DNA from: Phreatobacter sp.
Lineage (GTDB): Bacteria; Pseudomonadota; Alphaproteobacteria; Rhizobiales; Phreatobacteraceae
Direction: 5' to 3'
Assembly: GCF_022843985.1 (NCBI RefSeq)
Contig: NZ_JALHMP010000002.1
Coordinates: 62,001-126,000 of the forward strand
DNA length: 64,000 bases
Shown here one piece after another: positions 1 through 7,629 of the stretch. Below the pieces are notes generated by a model. It did no database searches. It saw nothing but the letters and a program-made list of their open reading frames with translations, and was not told the origin of the DNA. A program made the position numbers and the translations under genes. The first letter of the stretch is position 1. Every line of letters begins with the position of its first letter.

Positions 1-241
1 TGTCCGAGAGGAGTTCGGTCACTGAGCGGGCGTTCGACCGGCTGATGGCTTCGCTGTCGATCACCTGGACGGTGCCGGTGGTGCGGCTGCGCGGCTCGGG
101 TCGGCCTGTCGAGGTGACCACGATCTCATCGAGGATGGTCGGCGGCGTCGTTCGGTCTTGCGCAGCGGCGGGAGACGAAAAGGCACACAAAAAAGCAATG
201 AGCGGGGCAGCCGGCCGGCGCCCGCAGACAAGAATAGACAT
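1..241 (-). CDS. btuB: TonB-dependent receptor, BtuB-like (5' part only, runs off window)
   Basis: Only the first 80 codons are inside the window. They read as a signal peptide of about 28 residues ending in SPAAAQ, a TonB-box-like DEIVVTSTGR stretch near residue 38, and the start of a plug domain (VQVIDSEAISRSNARSVTELL). This is the normal N-terminus of outer-membrane TonB-dependent receptors. The start ATG at 241-239 is preceded by a strong GGAAGGAG ribosome site. A cobalamin riboswitch lies directly upstream, so the likely cargo is vitamin B12 or a corrinoid; the symbol rests on that context. The barrel domain is outside the window. Confidence 0.85.
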   Translation of the reverse strand, partial: MSILVCGRRPAAPLIAFLCAFSSPAAAQDRTTPPTILDEIVVTSTGRPEPRSRTTGTVQVIDSEAISRSNARSVTELLSD

Positions 242-291
242 CGATTTCTCCTTCCGGCCCACCGCCGGAACAGGGTTGCACACGTCCTCGG

Positions 292-458
292 CCGGTCTCC
301 TGGCTCGCGGGTCGACGCGCTCGATCACCCTTCCCGGCCCGAAGGCCAGTGGATATGCGAGGAGCACTCGCCGCTTACAGTTGCGGGGGCAGCCGTGGCT
401 TTGGACGCGAAGGTCCGCACCACATTCCCGTTTCACTCCCCTGCAGGGGGGGAGCACC
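292..458 (-). promoter_or_regulatory. Cobalamin (AdoCbl) riboswitch
   Basis: Read on the minus strand, this stretch carries the hallmark pieces of the B12 riboswitch in order: GTGGTGCGGACC, the B12 box with CTGCCCCCGCAACTGTAAGC (plus strand 373-392), ATATCCACTGG, CCGGGAAGGGTGA, and the closing GACCCGCGAGCCAGGAGACC at 296-315. It ends about 50 bases before the BtuB-like start codon, so it probably represses receptor synthesis when adenosylcobalamin is plentiful. No strong U-run follows, so control of translation through the GGAAGGAG site is more likely than termination; that part is inference. Confidence 0.93.
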
Positions 459-460
459 GA

Positions 461-885
461 AAGACGCATACACATGAGCAGACAATCTTGAGTGGAGCAA
501 GACCGTCATGTGAAAAATGTTATACTATTACTCTTTACCCGCAAGCCCGGGCAGCCCTGGGAGCGTGCACGGGGCAGGTGGTAATCGATGCGACAGACAC
601 CGGCATGAGTGGGGAATGCGGGAGCTTTTCCGGCAGGGTTCGGCTCGTGCCGGTCTCATTCCCCGGTGTTTCCAGGCCCGGCGAGGGGATGCGCACCGCG
701 GCTATCAAGGAAGCTTGCCAGGGCCCGGAATCCTTGGTCACCCGCTCCATCCCTTGTGGATTACTCTTGCCCGTTAGGGTGAGGCTCACATCCGCAGCAC
801 GATATCGGCCGGGCACGTGGCCGGGCCAACCTGGCCGTCTGGTCACGTTGCTCCGGCAGGGTGCGTGGAACGGTCGGGCCGTAGC
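461..885. other. Gap without a recognisable gene
   Basis: About 425 bases separate the riboswitch from the end of the oxidoreductase operon. Frames are open on both strands, but none has a ribosome site, a recognisable motif or protein-like composition; the longest plus-strand frame runs through the riboswitch. Apart from the AT-rich patch near 505-535 I see no feature here. Confidence 0.5.
519..546 (-). promoter_or_regulatory. Possible promoter for the riboswitch-receptor unit
   Basis: An AT-rich patch in GC-rich DNA contains TATAAC on the minus strand (524-519) with GCTTGC about 16 bases upstream. It lies about 60 bases before the riboswitch, which is a suitable place. The -35 match is weak. 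Confidence 0.25.
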
Positions 886-2298
886 CTAGTCGACCGCGGA
901 ACGCTCACCGGTGTCCGACAAGGACGCGATCTGCGCCACGGTTACTGGCTTGACCGGCGCGCGAAGGCGCATGTGTCCGATGTCGCTGGGCGACTGTCCC
1001 GTCTCCGCGGCAATGATCGCGACGGTGGTCAGTCCGCACATCCGCGATTGGCATGGCCCCATGCCTGCCCGCGTGAAGGCCTTGACCTGATTCGGCCCCA
1101 TTGCCCCGCGGCGAACAGCCTTGCGGATGTCCCCCGCCGTCACCTCTTCGCAACGACAGACGATCACGTCGTCGGGCGGGCTGAGATGCGACTGTCGCGG
1201 TGCATAGAGCGCGTCGAGGAAGGCGCGGCCGCGCAAGCTGACGGCGAGACGACGTCGCCATTGCCTTTCTGTCCGATCGTCATCTCCCGCTGTTCCCCGC
1301 AGCATGCGCAAGACGCCGAACGCCGCGAGCGCCCCTTCGGCCTCGGCGGCCTGGGCGCCACCGATCCCGCCGGAATCGCCGGCAATGAACAGACCGGGCA
1401 CATCGGTCTGGCCGCTCGCATCACGAACCGGCTCGAAAGCCAGCCGCGCCGCGTTCCAACGGTGCTGGGCGCCAGCGGACCATGTCAGATTGATCTGCGG
1501 GACCACGCCATGGTGCAGCAGCAGAACATGCGCGGGGATTGTTCTTTCCGTGGCGCCCTTGCGGTAGGCGACAGCCGACAGGCGCGTGTCCCCGATCGCG
1601 GCGACCGCCTCCACGCCGCGAATGATGCGCGTCGCCGCAAGCGCCTTGCAGAGGAGGCCGAGCCCCTTGAAGGCGTAGCGGCTGGCCAGGAAGCCGGGGA
1701 CATGGCGCAAAGCCCGCCGCCAGTTCCCGGGGGCTGCCGTATCCAGCAGCGTGTCGATGGCGACGCCCAGCGCTGCATATTGCGCTGCCAGCAGGTAGAG
1801 CAGGGGACCGGTGCCGGCGAGCACCACCGGCCCGTCCGGCACAACCCCGTCGGCCTTCAGCATGGTCTGGGCGGCGCCTGCGGTCATGACACCCGGCAAT
1901 GTCCAGCCGTCGATGGGGAACGGTCGCTCCTGGGCTCCCGTTGCCGCGATGACCACCTTCGCCCTGATGACGACCGCCTTGTCATGGCCGGTTGCGACAC
2001 TGACGCAGAACGAGCCATCCGCCTCCCGCTCGATCTGGATGACGGTCGCGCCGAAGAGCGCCTGCACCCCCGAGGCGCGGAACGCTGCCGCCAGGACTGC
2101 ACCCGCGGCATAATCGGGGCCGAGCTTGGCCGTTCCGGCGAAGGCGCCACTCTCGGATCCGCGATAAATCTGGCCGCCCGGTTCCCGGCCCTCGTCGACC
2201 AGCATCACCGACAGCCCGCCAGCCGCCGCCTCCACGGCGGCGCGCAGCCCGGCGGGTCCGGCGCCGACGATCACCAGATCAAAGGGCATCATGCTCAT
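886..2298 (-). CDS. FAD/NAD(P)-dependent oxidoreductase with C-terminal BFD-type [2Fe-2S] domain (HcnB/OoxA-like subunit)
   Basis: This 470-residue protein has an N-terminal dinucleotide fold (GAGPAG at 12-17), a second one (GTGPLL at 162-167) and a FIAGDS flavin motif at 304-309. The C-terminal domain has cysteines at 381, 383, 416 and 421 (CxC...CX4C), the pattern of bacterioferredoxin-type [2Fe-2S] domains. This architecture is that of the alpha subunit of heteromeric opine oxidases, hydrogen cyanide synthase (HcnB) and related amine or imino-acid dehydrogenases. The gene is last in a seven-gene unit and its start overlaps the stop of the small ferredoxin-like gene by 4 bases. Substrate unknown; the membership is firm. 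Confidence 0.88.
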   Translation of the reverse strand: MSMMPFDLVIVGAGPAGLRAAVEAAAGGLSVMLVDEGREPGGQIYRGSESGAFAGTAKLGPDYAAGAVLAAAFRASGVQALFGATVIQIEREADGSFCVSVATGHDKAVVIRAKVVIAATGAQERPFPIDGWTLPGVMTAGAAQTMLKADGVVPDGPVVLAGTGPLLYLLAAQYAALGVAIDTLLDTAAPGNWRRALRHVPGFLASRYAFKGLGLLCKALAATRIIRGVEAVAAIGDTRLSAVAYRKGATERTIPAHVLLLHHGVVPQINLTWSAGAQHRWNAARLAFEPVRDASGQTDVPGLFIAGDSGGIGGAQAAEAEGALAAFGVLRMLRGTAGDDDRTERQWRRRLAVSLRGRAFLDALYAPRQSHLSPPDDVIVCRCEEVTAGDIRKAVRRGAMGPNQVKAFTRAGMGPCQSRMCGLTTVAIIAAETGQSPSDIGHMRLRAPVKPVTVAQIASLSDTGERSAVD

Positions 2299-2600
2299 TC
2301 CGGAACCGTGTCTGCCAGAGCCGCCAAGCGTGTGCCGGTCTGGACCGCCATGCCATCCCTGACACGGACGAGGCAGGCCTGGCGGTTCGCCGCCCCATCG
2401 ATGGTCACCAGACAGTCGAAGCAGACGCCCATGCCGCAGAACGGTCCGCGCTCCCGACCGAGGCGCGCCGAGCGACGCAATCCGGCAAAGCCGGCCAGCA
2501 GCATCGCTGTCGACAGCGTTTCGCCGGCCGCGACGCTGAACGGTCGGCCGTCGATCGTGACCGTGACATGGCCGGCAGGCTCAACCAGGCGGCGGAACAT
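2295..2600 (-). CDS. Small (2Fe-2S)-binding subunit, HcnA/OoxC-like
   Basis: A 101-residue protein starting MFRRLVEPAG. Cysteines at 55, 60, 63 and 76 (CX4CX2CX12C) form the plant-ferredoxin-type [2Fe-2S] ligand set seen in HcnA and in the gamma subunits of opine oxidases. A start 48 bases further upstream is possible, but the internal ATG gives the usual family length of about 100 residues. It overlaps the end of the upstream oxidase gene by about 20 bases and the next gene by 4 bases, suggesting coupled translation of one complex. It probably passes electrons between the two flavoprotein subunits. Confidence 0.85.
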   Translation of the reverse strand: MFRRLVEPAGHVTVTIDGRPFSVAAGETLSTAMLLAGFAGLRRSARLGRERGPFCGMGVCFDCLVTIDGAANRQACLVRVRDGMAVQTGTRLAALADTVPE

Positions 2601-3720
2601 CCGCGAACCTCCCCGCAGCGAAGGGTGTGAGGTCAGGCAACCAGTCACCCGAGGCGATCATGCCGGCGACATGCGAAGCATGGACGGCTGCCAGCGTCAC
2701 GCCGCTGTGGCAGGTGACAAGATAGGCGCCGGGATGCGTGACCGAGCGGTCATAGATGGGATAGCCGTCCGGGGTCATGACCCGCAGCGCCCCCCAGCTC
2801 CGCACCACCTGGGCCTGAGCCAGAAGCGGAAAAATGCGGATCGCATTGGCGGCAATGCCGGCCAGAACGTCGTGCCGGGTGCCGTTGTCGAAGCCGACCT
2901 CCTCCTTGCTGTCGCCGATCATGACACCCCCCTCGTCGGTCTGCCGGATGGTGCCGAGCGGGTAGTCCAGAAAGTGCGCGAGCTTTTCGGTGACGAGGAT
3001 TTGCCCCCGCTGTGGCCGGACGGGGGCGTGGATCCCGACCATCGGGCCGAGGCGGGCATTGCCGAGCCCGGCGGCCAGCACGACCTTCCCGGCCCTTATC
3101 TCGCCGGCTGCGCCGGTGATGCTGAACCCGTCCAGGCGACAATTGATCGCCTCGACGGTCGCGTTCGGCCGGTAGATGGCGCCAAGGCTCGCAGCGGCGG
3201 CATGGAGCGCGTTGAAGAGCCGGAGGGCATTGACGTGACCATCGTGCGGACAAAAGGTGCCTCCGACGACGTCGGGGCCGATGGCCGGCAAGAGGCGCTT
3301 CATCCCGCCGGCATCGAGGCGCTCGAAATCCGCGCAATCCCGCCCGCGATTGTGCAGGCGCCGCAGGTCGTTGCAGCGCGCGTCGAGATCCTGCTCGGTC
3401 AGCGAGGCCATGAGCCCGCCCCGTTGCTCATAGGACAGCGGCGTCTCGGTGGCGGCCTCGATCTCGTCAGCGAAGACAGGCCAGGCTCGTGCGGAAGCAA
3501 GGCTCCAACTGGCGTAGTCCGGATTGTCGAGACCCTTTCCCTGGACCCAGACGAGACCGAAATTGCCTCGGGAGGCCCGGTGCGCGACATCACCCTCGTC
3601 GAGGATCGTCACGGTCAGGCCGGTCTTTGCCAGCCCATAGGCAAGCGACAAGCCGACGACGCCGCCGCCGATCACCGCCACGTCGCAATCGTTGCCCGGT
3701 CGCTCGGGCGCCGGGCTCAT
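2581..3720 (-). CDS. FAD-dependent amine/amino-acid oxidase of the DAO family (HcnC/OoxB-like beta subunit)
   Basis: A 379-residue flavoprotein with an N-terminal Rossmann motif (VIGGGVVGLSLAYGLA, glycines at 18-20 and 23). A DGH(V)NALR segment and the C-terminal RSWGALRVMTPDGYP pattern are typical of the glycine oxidase / D-amino-acid oxidase / HcnC family. In the three-part dehydrogenases this is the subunit that oxidises the C-N bond of the substrate. The start overlaps the permease stop by 4 bases. With an importer upstream, breakdown of an imported amine, opine or imino acid is the simplest reading; the substrate is not deducible. Confidence 0.87.
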   Translation of the reverse strand: MSPAPERPGNDCDVAVIGGGVVGLSLAYGLAKTGLTVTILDEGDVAHRASRGNFGLVWVQGKGLDNPDYASWSLASARAWPVFADEIEAATETPLSYEQRGGLMASLTEQDLDARCNDLRRLHNRGRDCADFERLDAGGMKRLLPAIGPDVVGGTFCPHDGHVNALRLFNALHAAAASLGAIYRPNATVEAINCRLDGFSITGAAGEIRAGKVVLAAGLGNARLGPMVGIHAPVRPQRGQILVTEKLAHFLDYPLGTIRQTDEGGVMIGDSKEEVGFDNGTRHDVLAGIAANAIRIFPLLAQAQVVRSWGALRVMTPDGYPIYDRSVTHPGAYLVTCHSGVTLAAVHASHVAGMIASGDWLPDLTPFAAGRFADVPPPG

Positions 3721-4514
3721 GACTTGTCCTCGCCGATGAACAGCCGCTGGAGGCCGTAAAGCCGGTCGATCACCAGCATGGCCAGCACGGTGAAGAGGAT
3801 CAGCAGCGCCGATACGGCGCAGATGAGTGGGTCGATCGAGTCCTGGATATAGGTGAACATGCGCACGGGCAGCGTGGTGGTGGTGGCTGAGGCGATGAAG
3901 ACGGTCATCGTGACCTCGTCGAAACTCTGGATGAAGGCCAGGGCAAAGCCACTGGCCATGCCCGGAACGATCAGCGGGATGACGATCCGCCGGTAGGTGG
4001 TGATCCTGTCGGCGCCAAGGGCGGTTGCGGCGTCCTCGATCCGCTTGTCCATGCCTGTCGCGGCAGCGAGCACCATGCGCATCGCGAAGGGAAACACCAC
4101 CACGACATGACCGATGATCAACCCCGCCATCGTGCCGGAAATCCCCAGCAGCGAGTAGAACCTGAGGAAGGCGATGCCGAGCACGAGGTGCGGGATCATC
4201 AGCGGCGCCATGAAGAAGGCGTTCAGCGCCTCGCGCCCGGTGAACCGATAACGGGCGATCGCCAGCGCGGCCGGCACGGCGAACAGGACAGCGATCAGGG
4301 ACGCGGCTGTCGCCACAAGAAGGCTGGTGCGGAAGGCTGCGATGAAGTCCGGATATTGGCCGACGCGCTCGAACCAGCGCAGGGAAAAGCGGGTGGTCGG
4401 GATCGAGAGAAAGCCCTCCGGCGTGAAAGCCACCAGGCAGACCAGAACCATCGGCGCCAGCAGAAAGACTACGAAGGCGGCGTGGAAAACCAGGGCGAGG
4501 GGACCGTTCCTCAT
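3717..4514 (-). CDS. ABC transporter permease, PotC-like
   Basis: A 265-residue inner-membrane protein with about six hydrophobic segments and the EAA loop (DAATALGADR...IVIPLIVPG, near residues 150-175) that contacts the ATPase. It belongs to the permease class of spermidine/putrescine and 2-aminoethylphosphonate-type importers. The gene overlaps its neighbours on both sides by 4 bases. It presumably pairs with the next permease as a heterodimer. Confidence 0.9.
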   Translation of the reverse strand: MRNGPLALVFHAAFVVFLLAPMVLVCLVAFTPEGFLSIPTTRFSLRWFERVGQYPDFIAAFRTSLLVATAASLIAVLFAVPAALAIARYRFTGREALNAFFMAPLMIPHLVLGIAFLRFYSLLGISGTMAGLIIGHVVVVFPFAMRMVLAAATGMDKRIEDAATALGADRITTYRRIVIPLIVPGMASGFALAFIQSFDEVTMTVFIASATTTTLPVRMFTYIQDSIDPLICAVSALLILFTVLAMLVIDRLYGLQRLFIGEDKS

Positions 4515-5371
4515 GACGCGAAGACCTGGGAGTAACGGCGTTCGATGAACCGGTTCCAGCCCACGACGATGGCGACGATGCCCACCAGCAGCAGCACGGC
4601 GATGGCCGCGCCGAGCGGCCAGTTCAGCGTACTGAGAAACTCGTCATAGGCGAGGGTCGAGGCCACCTTCAGCCGCCTTCCCCCGATGATCGCCGGGGTC
4701 GCGAAGGCGCTCGCCGCCAGCGAGAAGACGATGATGCCGCCGGACAGGATGCCCGGCATGGCCTGCGGCAGCACGATGCGCAGGAAAATCGTGATCTGCG
4801 ATGCACCCAGCGACTGCGCGGCGCGTTCGGTCGCCGGATCCATCCGCGCGAGGGAGGCCCAGACGGAGAGAACCATGAAGGGCACGAGAACATGGACCAG
4901 CGCGATGACGACGCCGGTCTCGGTGAACATCAGCGAGACCGGACTGGACGTCAGTCCCACCCGATGAAGCGCCAGCGGAATGAGCCCGTTGCCGCCGAGG
5001 AGCAGCGCCCAGCCAAGCGTCCTGGCGACCACCGAGACCAGCAGGGGGCCGATGACGACGAGGATGAAAGACGAGCGCCACGGCTCCCGCATCCGGCGCA
5101 GGATGTAGGCCTCGGGCGCACCGATGAGCACGCAGATCAGCGTCACCCAGAGGGCGATGCGCAGCGTCCTGAGAAAGATCTCCGCGAAGAAGCTGTCCGA
5201 CAGGATCTCGGCATAGTTCTGGACCGTCAGGGTCGGGACGATGCCTTGGGTGCTGCTCCAGCCGTTGAAGGACAACAGCAGCGTCATGGCGAGAGGCGTC
5301 GCCAAGATACCAACGAAGAGCAGGGTCGCGGGTGCGACCAGGAGCCAGCCTTGGCGAGCTTGGGCATTCAT
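4511..5371 (-). CDS. ABC transporter permease, PotB-like
   Basis: A 286-residue multi-span permease beginning MNAQARQGWLLVAPATLLF. The EAA loop (AAQSLGASQ...IVLPQAMPG) lies near residue 190. The frame stays open upstream, but that part is arginine/proline-rich and lies inside the ATPase gene. The chosen ATG overlaps the ATPase stop as ATGA, typical of coupled genes. Partner of the PotC-like permease. Confidence 0.9.
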   Translation of the reverse strand: MNAQARQGWLLVAPATLLFVGILATPLAMTLLLSFNGWSSTQGIVPTLTVQNYAEILSDSFFAEIFLRTLRIALWVTLICVLIGAPEAYILRRMREPWRSSFILVVIGPLLVSVVARTLGWALLLGGNGLIPLALHRVGLTSSPVSLMFTETGVVIALVHVLVPFMVLSVWASLARMDPATERAAQSLGASQITIFLRIVLPQAMPGILSGGIIVFSLAASAFATPAIIGGRRLKVASTLAYDEFLSTLNWPLGAAIAVLLLVGIVAIVVGWNRFIERRYSQVFAS

Positions 5372-6399
5372 GGGCTGGACCCTGCCAAGGACAGCGAGGC
5401 GTCGCCGGCGCGGAACACGAGGACGACCGCCTCGCCCTCGCCCGGTACAGGCCGGCCGTCGTTCGGGCGGATGACCAGGCACAGGCCGCCCGGCGTCTGC
5501 ACGTGGAGCAGCCAGTGGTTGCCCTGGAAGACCCGGGTCAGCACCCGCCCGGGCAATCCGTCGCCTTCGGTGGTGAAATCGACCTTTTCCGGCCGGATGG
5601 AGATGGTCGCCGGCCGCTCGCCCGGCATCATGACATGGCCCGCCACCGCAAGCCCCTGCGGGGTCGGCTCGGCGCTGAACGTGTTGGTCCTGCCGAGGAA
5701 AGTTGCGACGAAGGCCGAGCCTGGGCGCTCGTAGACGTCGAATGGCGAACCGATCTGCTCGACCCTGCCCTGGTTCATCACCACGATCCGGTCGGACAGG
5801 GCCAGGGCCTCTTGCTGATCGTGGGTGACCAGAACCGTCGTGGTGCCGGACTGCCGCTGGATCTGCCGCAGTTCCAGTTGCATCTCCTCTCGCAGCTTGG
5901 CATCGAGGTTGGAGAGAGGTTCATCGAGCAAGAGGATCGCGGGCCGGATGACCAGCGCCCGCGCCAGTGCGACACGCTGCTGCTGGCCACCCGACATCTG
6001 GCGGGGATAGCGGCCCCCCTTGTCGGCGAGCCCGACCATTGCCAGAGCCTGCTCGACCCGCTGCCGGATCTCGGCTTTGCCGACCCTGCGCATTTCCAGG
6101 CCGAAAGCGACATTGGCCGCCACCGTCATGTGCGGGAACAGCGCATAGCTCTGGAAGACGATGCCGAGGCCGCGCTTCTCCGGCGCTAGCTGCGACAGAT
6201 CGATCCCATCGAGCGCGATGGCGCCTTGGGTCGGCTCGACGAAGCCCGCGATCATCTGCAGCGTGGTGGTCTTGCCGCAGCCCGAAGGACCGAGCAGCGA
6301 AATGAATTCGCCCTTCTCGACGCCGAGGTCGAGGTGATCGACCGCGACAGCGGGACCATAGGCTTTCCGGATGTTTTCGATCGCGAGATAGGGCATCAC
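5368..6399 (-). CDS. ABC transporter ATP-binding protein, PotA-like
   Basis: A 343-residue ATPase with Walker A GPSGCGKTT at 37-45, Q-loop VFQSYALFP near 81-89, signature MSGGQQQR at 135-142, Walker B ILLLDE at 155-160 and H-loop VTHDQ. A C-terminal TOBE-type extension (from about residue 240) is usual for the spermidine/Fe3+/sulfate importer class. It drives the two permeases encoded immediately downstream. Confidence 0.92.
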   Translation of the reverse strand: MMPYLAIENIRKAYGPAVAVDHLDLGVEKGEFISLLGPSGCGKTTTLQMIAGFVEPTQGAIALDGIDLSQLAPEKRGLGIVFQSYALFPHMTVAANVAFGLEMRRVGKAEIRQRVEQALAMVGLADKGGRYPRQMSGGQQQRVALARALVIRPAILLLDEPLSNLDAKLREEMQLELRQIQRQSGTTTVLVTHDQQEALALSDRIVVMNQGRVEQIGSPFDVYERPGSAFVATFLGRTNTFSAEPTPQGLAVAGHVMMPGERPATISIRPEKVDFTTEGDGLPGRVLTRVFQGNHWLLHVQTPGGLCLVIRPNDGRPVPGEGEAVVLVFRAGDASLSLAGSSP

Positions 6400-6477
6400 G
6401 CCCTCCAGGTCACCGGGGCGCGCCGATGCGCGCCCTGCCTCTGCGAGTGGGGCTCCCGGGCAAGGCCGGGCCCCGGA

Positions 6478-7506
6478 TCAGCGTTCGATCTCGCGAACCC
6501 AGCGGCGATTCCAGTCATCACGCACGGGATTGATGATGGTCCAGTCCGCTGCAACGAGGCGGGCCGCCAGTTCGCCCACCGGCATGATTCCCGGGCGGGC
6601 GACGGTCGCGTCCTTGTTGACCGGCGCAAGGCCTGCCTCATTGGCGAGGAGCGATTGCGTTTCCGCCGAGAGGATCGTCTGGACGAAGGCATGGGCCTTT
6701 GGCCATATCTGCCGCTTGGCCACCGGACAGATCGCCATCATGACCACCGGCGAGCCCTCCTTCGGATAGACGAATTCGACGGGAACGCCGGCATCGATCA
6801 AGGGCTGGACCCGCGCCGTGCCCCAGACGCCGAAGATCGCCTGGCCTGTCTGGAACAGTTCGGCATGTTTGGCCGGAGACGGCTCGTAGGCGAGGATGTT
6901 GGGGCCGACATGTCGGCGCATGACATCGAAGCCAGGGTTGATGTTGCTCTCGCCACCACCGTGCAGCCGCGCCAGCATGACCACCGTGAGCAGGCCATAG
7001 CCGTTGTTCAGCGGCGGCATGACGACCCGGCCCCGGTATTTGGGATCCATCAGGTCATTCCAGGAGGTGGGCGCCGCCCAGCCGTTCTCCCTGAAGACCC
7101 TCGTATTGTACATCAGGCCTGTCGCGATCAGCCCCATGCCGGAGGCACGGCCGCCCGGCAGCCTTGCCACATCGTGGAGCCTCGACTGGTCGACGCCCTC
7201 GAGCGGCGCACAGAATCCGAGAGACACGGCCCGCATCATCGGACCGTCGTCGATGATCGCGACATCGATCTCCGGATTGCCCCTCTGGGCCTGGAGCTTG
7301 GCCAGGGTGTCGGTGGAGTTCCCGGCGACATAGACGACGCGCACATTGTGGGCCCGCTCGAAAGGCGCGATGACCCGCTCGCGCAGAACCTTCTCGATCG
7401 AGCCCCCCGATCCGGCCACGACAAGCGTTTCCTGGGCATGTCCGACGCCTGCTGAAAAAAGCATCGCGGCCGTTGCGCCGAGCGCCAGCAGAAACCTCGA
7501 TTGCAT
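6478..7506 (-). CDS. Periplasmic substrate-binding protein of the Pot-type ABC importer
   Basis: A 342-residue exported protein with a signal peptide ending at GVGHAQ (about residue 25) and a type-2 periplasmic binding fold: ETLVVAGSGGSIEKVLRE at the N-terminus, DVAIIDDGPM near 100 and a GVWGTARVQPLIDAGVP region. Such proteins bind polyamines, 2-aminoethylphosphonate, iron or small organic cations. It is first in the unit, after a 123-base gap shared with the divergent LysR gene. It likely sets the specificity of the pathway, but its ligand residues are not readable by eye. Confidence 0.88.
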   Translation of the reverse strand: MQSRFLLALGATAAMLFSAGVGHAQETLVVAGSGGSIEKVLRERVIAPFERAHNVRVVYVAGNSTDTLAKLQAQRGNPEIDVAIIDDGPMMRAVSLGFCAPLEGVDQSRLHDVARLPGGRASGMGLIATGLMYNTRVFRENGWAAPTSWNDLMDPKYRGRVVMPPLNNGYGLLTVVMLARLHGGGESNINPGFDVMRRHVGPNILAYEPSPAKHAELFQTGQAIFGVWGTARVQPLIDAGVPVEFVYPKEGSPVVMMAICPVAKRQIWPKAHAFVQTILSAETQSLLANEAGLAPVNKDATVARPGIMPVGELAARLVAADWTIINPVRDDWNRRWVREIER

Positions 7507-7591
7507 GGATCCCTCCTCAACCCCCGAAGGCGGGTTTGCCTTGGTGATTGCGAGGGTGGTTGCATTCCTTCAATAATATCAAATTCAAAAT

Positions 7592-7612
7592 TTCGGACCA
7601 AGCATGTCCGAA
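7592..7612. promoter_or_regulatory. Palindromic operator, probably for the divergent LysR regulator
   Basis: TTCGGAC at 7592-7598 and GTCCGAA at 7606-7612 form a perfect 7-base inverted repeat with a 7-base spacer. It lies 18 bases before the lysR start and 86 bases before the binding-protein start. The spacing and location match the recognition sites of LysR-type regulators, which usually sit in the divergent gap and serve both promoters. The AT-rich stretch at 7569-7592 next to it probably holds a promoter. Confidence 0.7.
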
Positions 7613-7629
7613 TGTGATGGAGATGGAGC

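Noticed and set aside
158-889. Plus-strand open frame of 243 codons over the riboswitch region
   Set aside because: It crosses the complete cobalamin riboswitch, lacks a ribosome site and is arginine/proline-rich; it is chance openness in GC-rich DNA.
817-3759. 980-codon plus-strand frame
   Set aside because: It is the antisense of three genes with clear FAD and iron-sulfur motifs and overlapping starts and stops; its own composition is random and motif-free.
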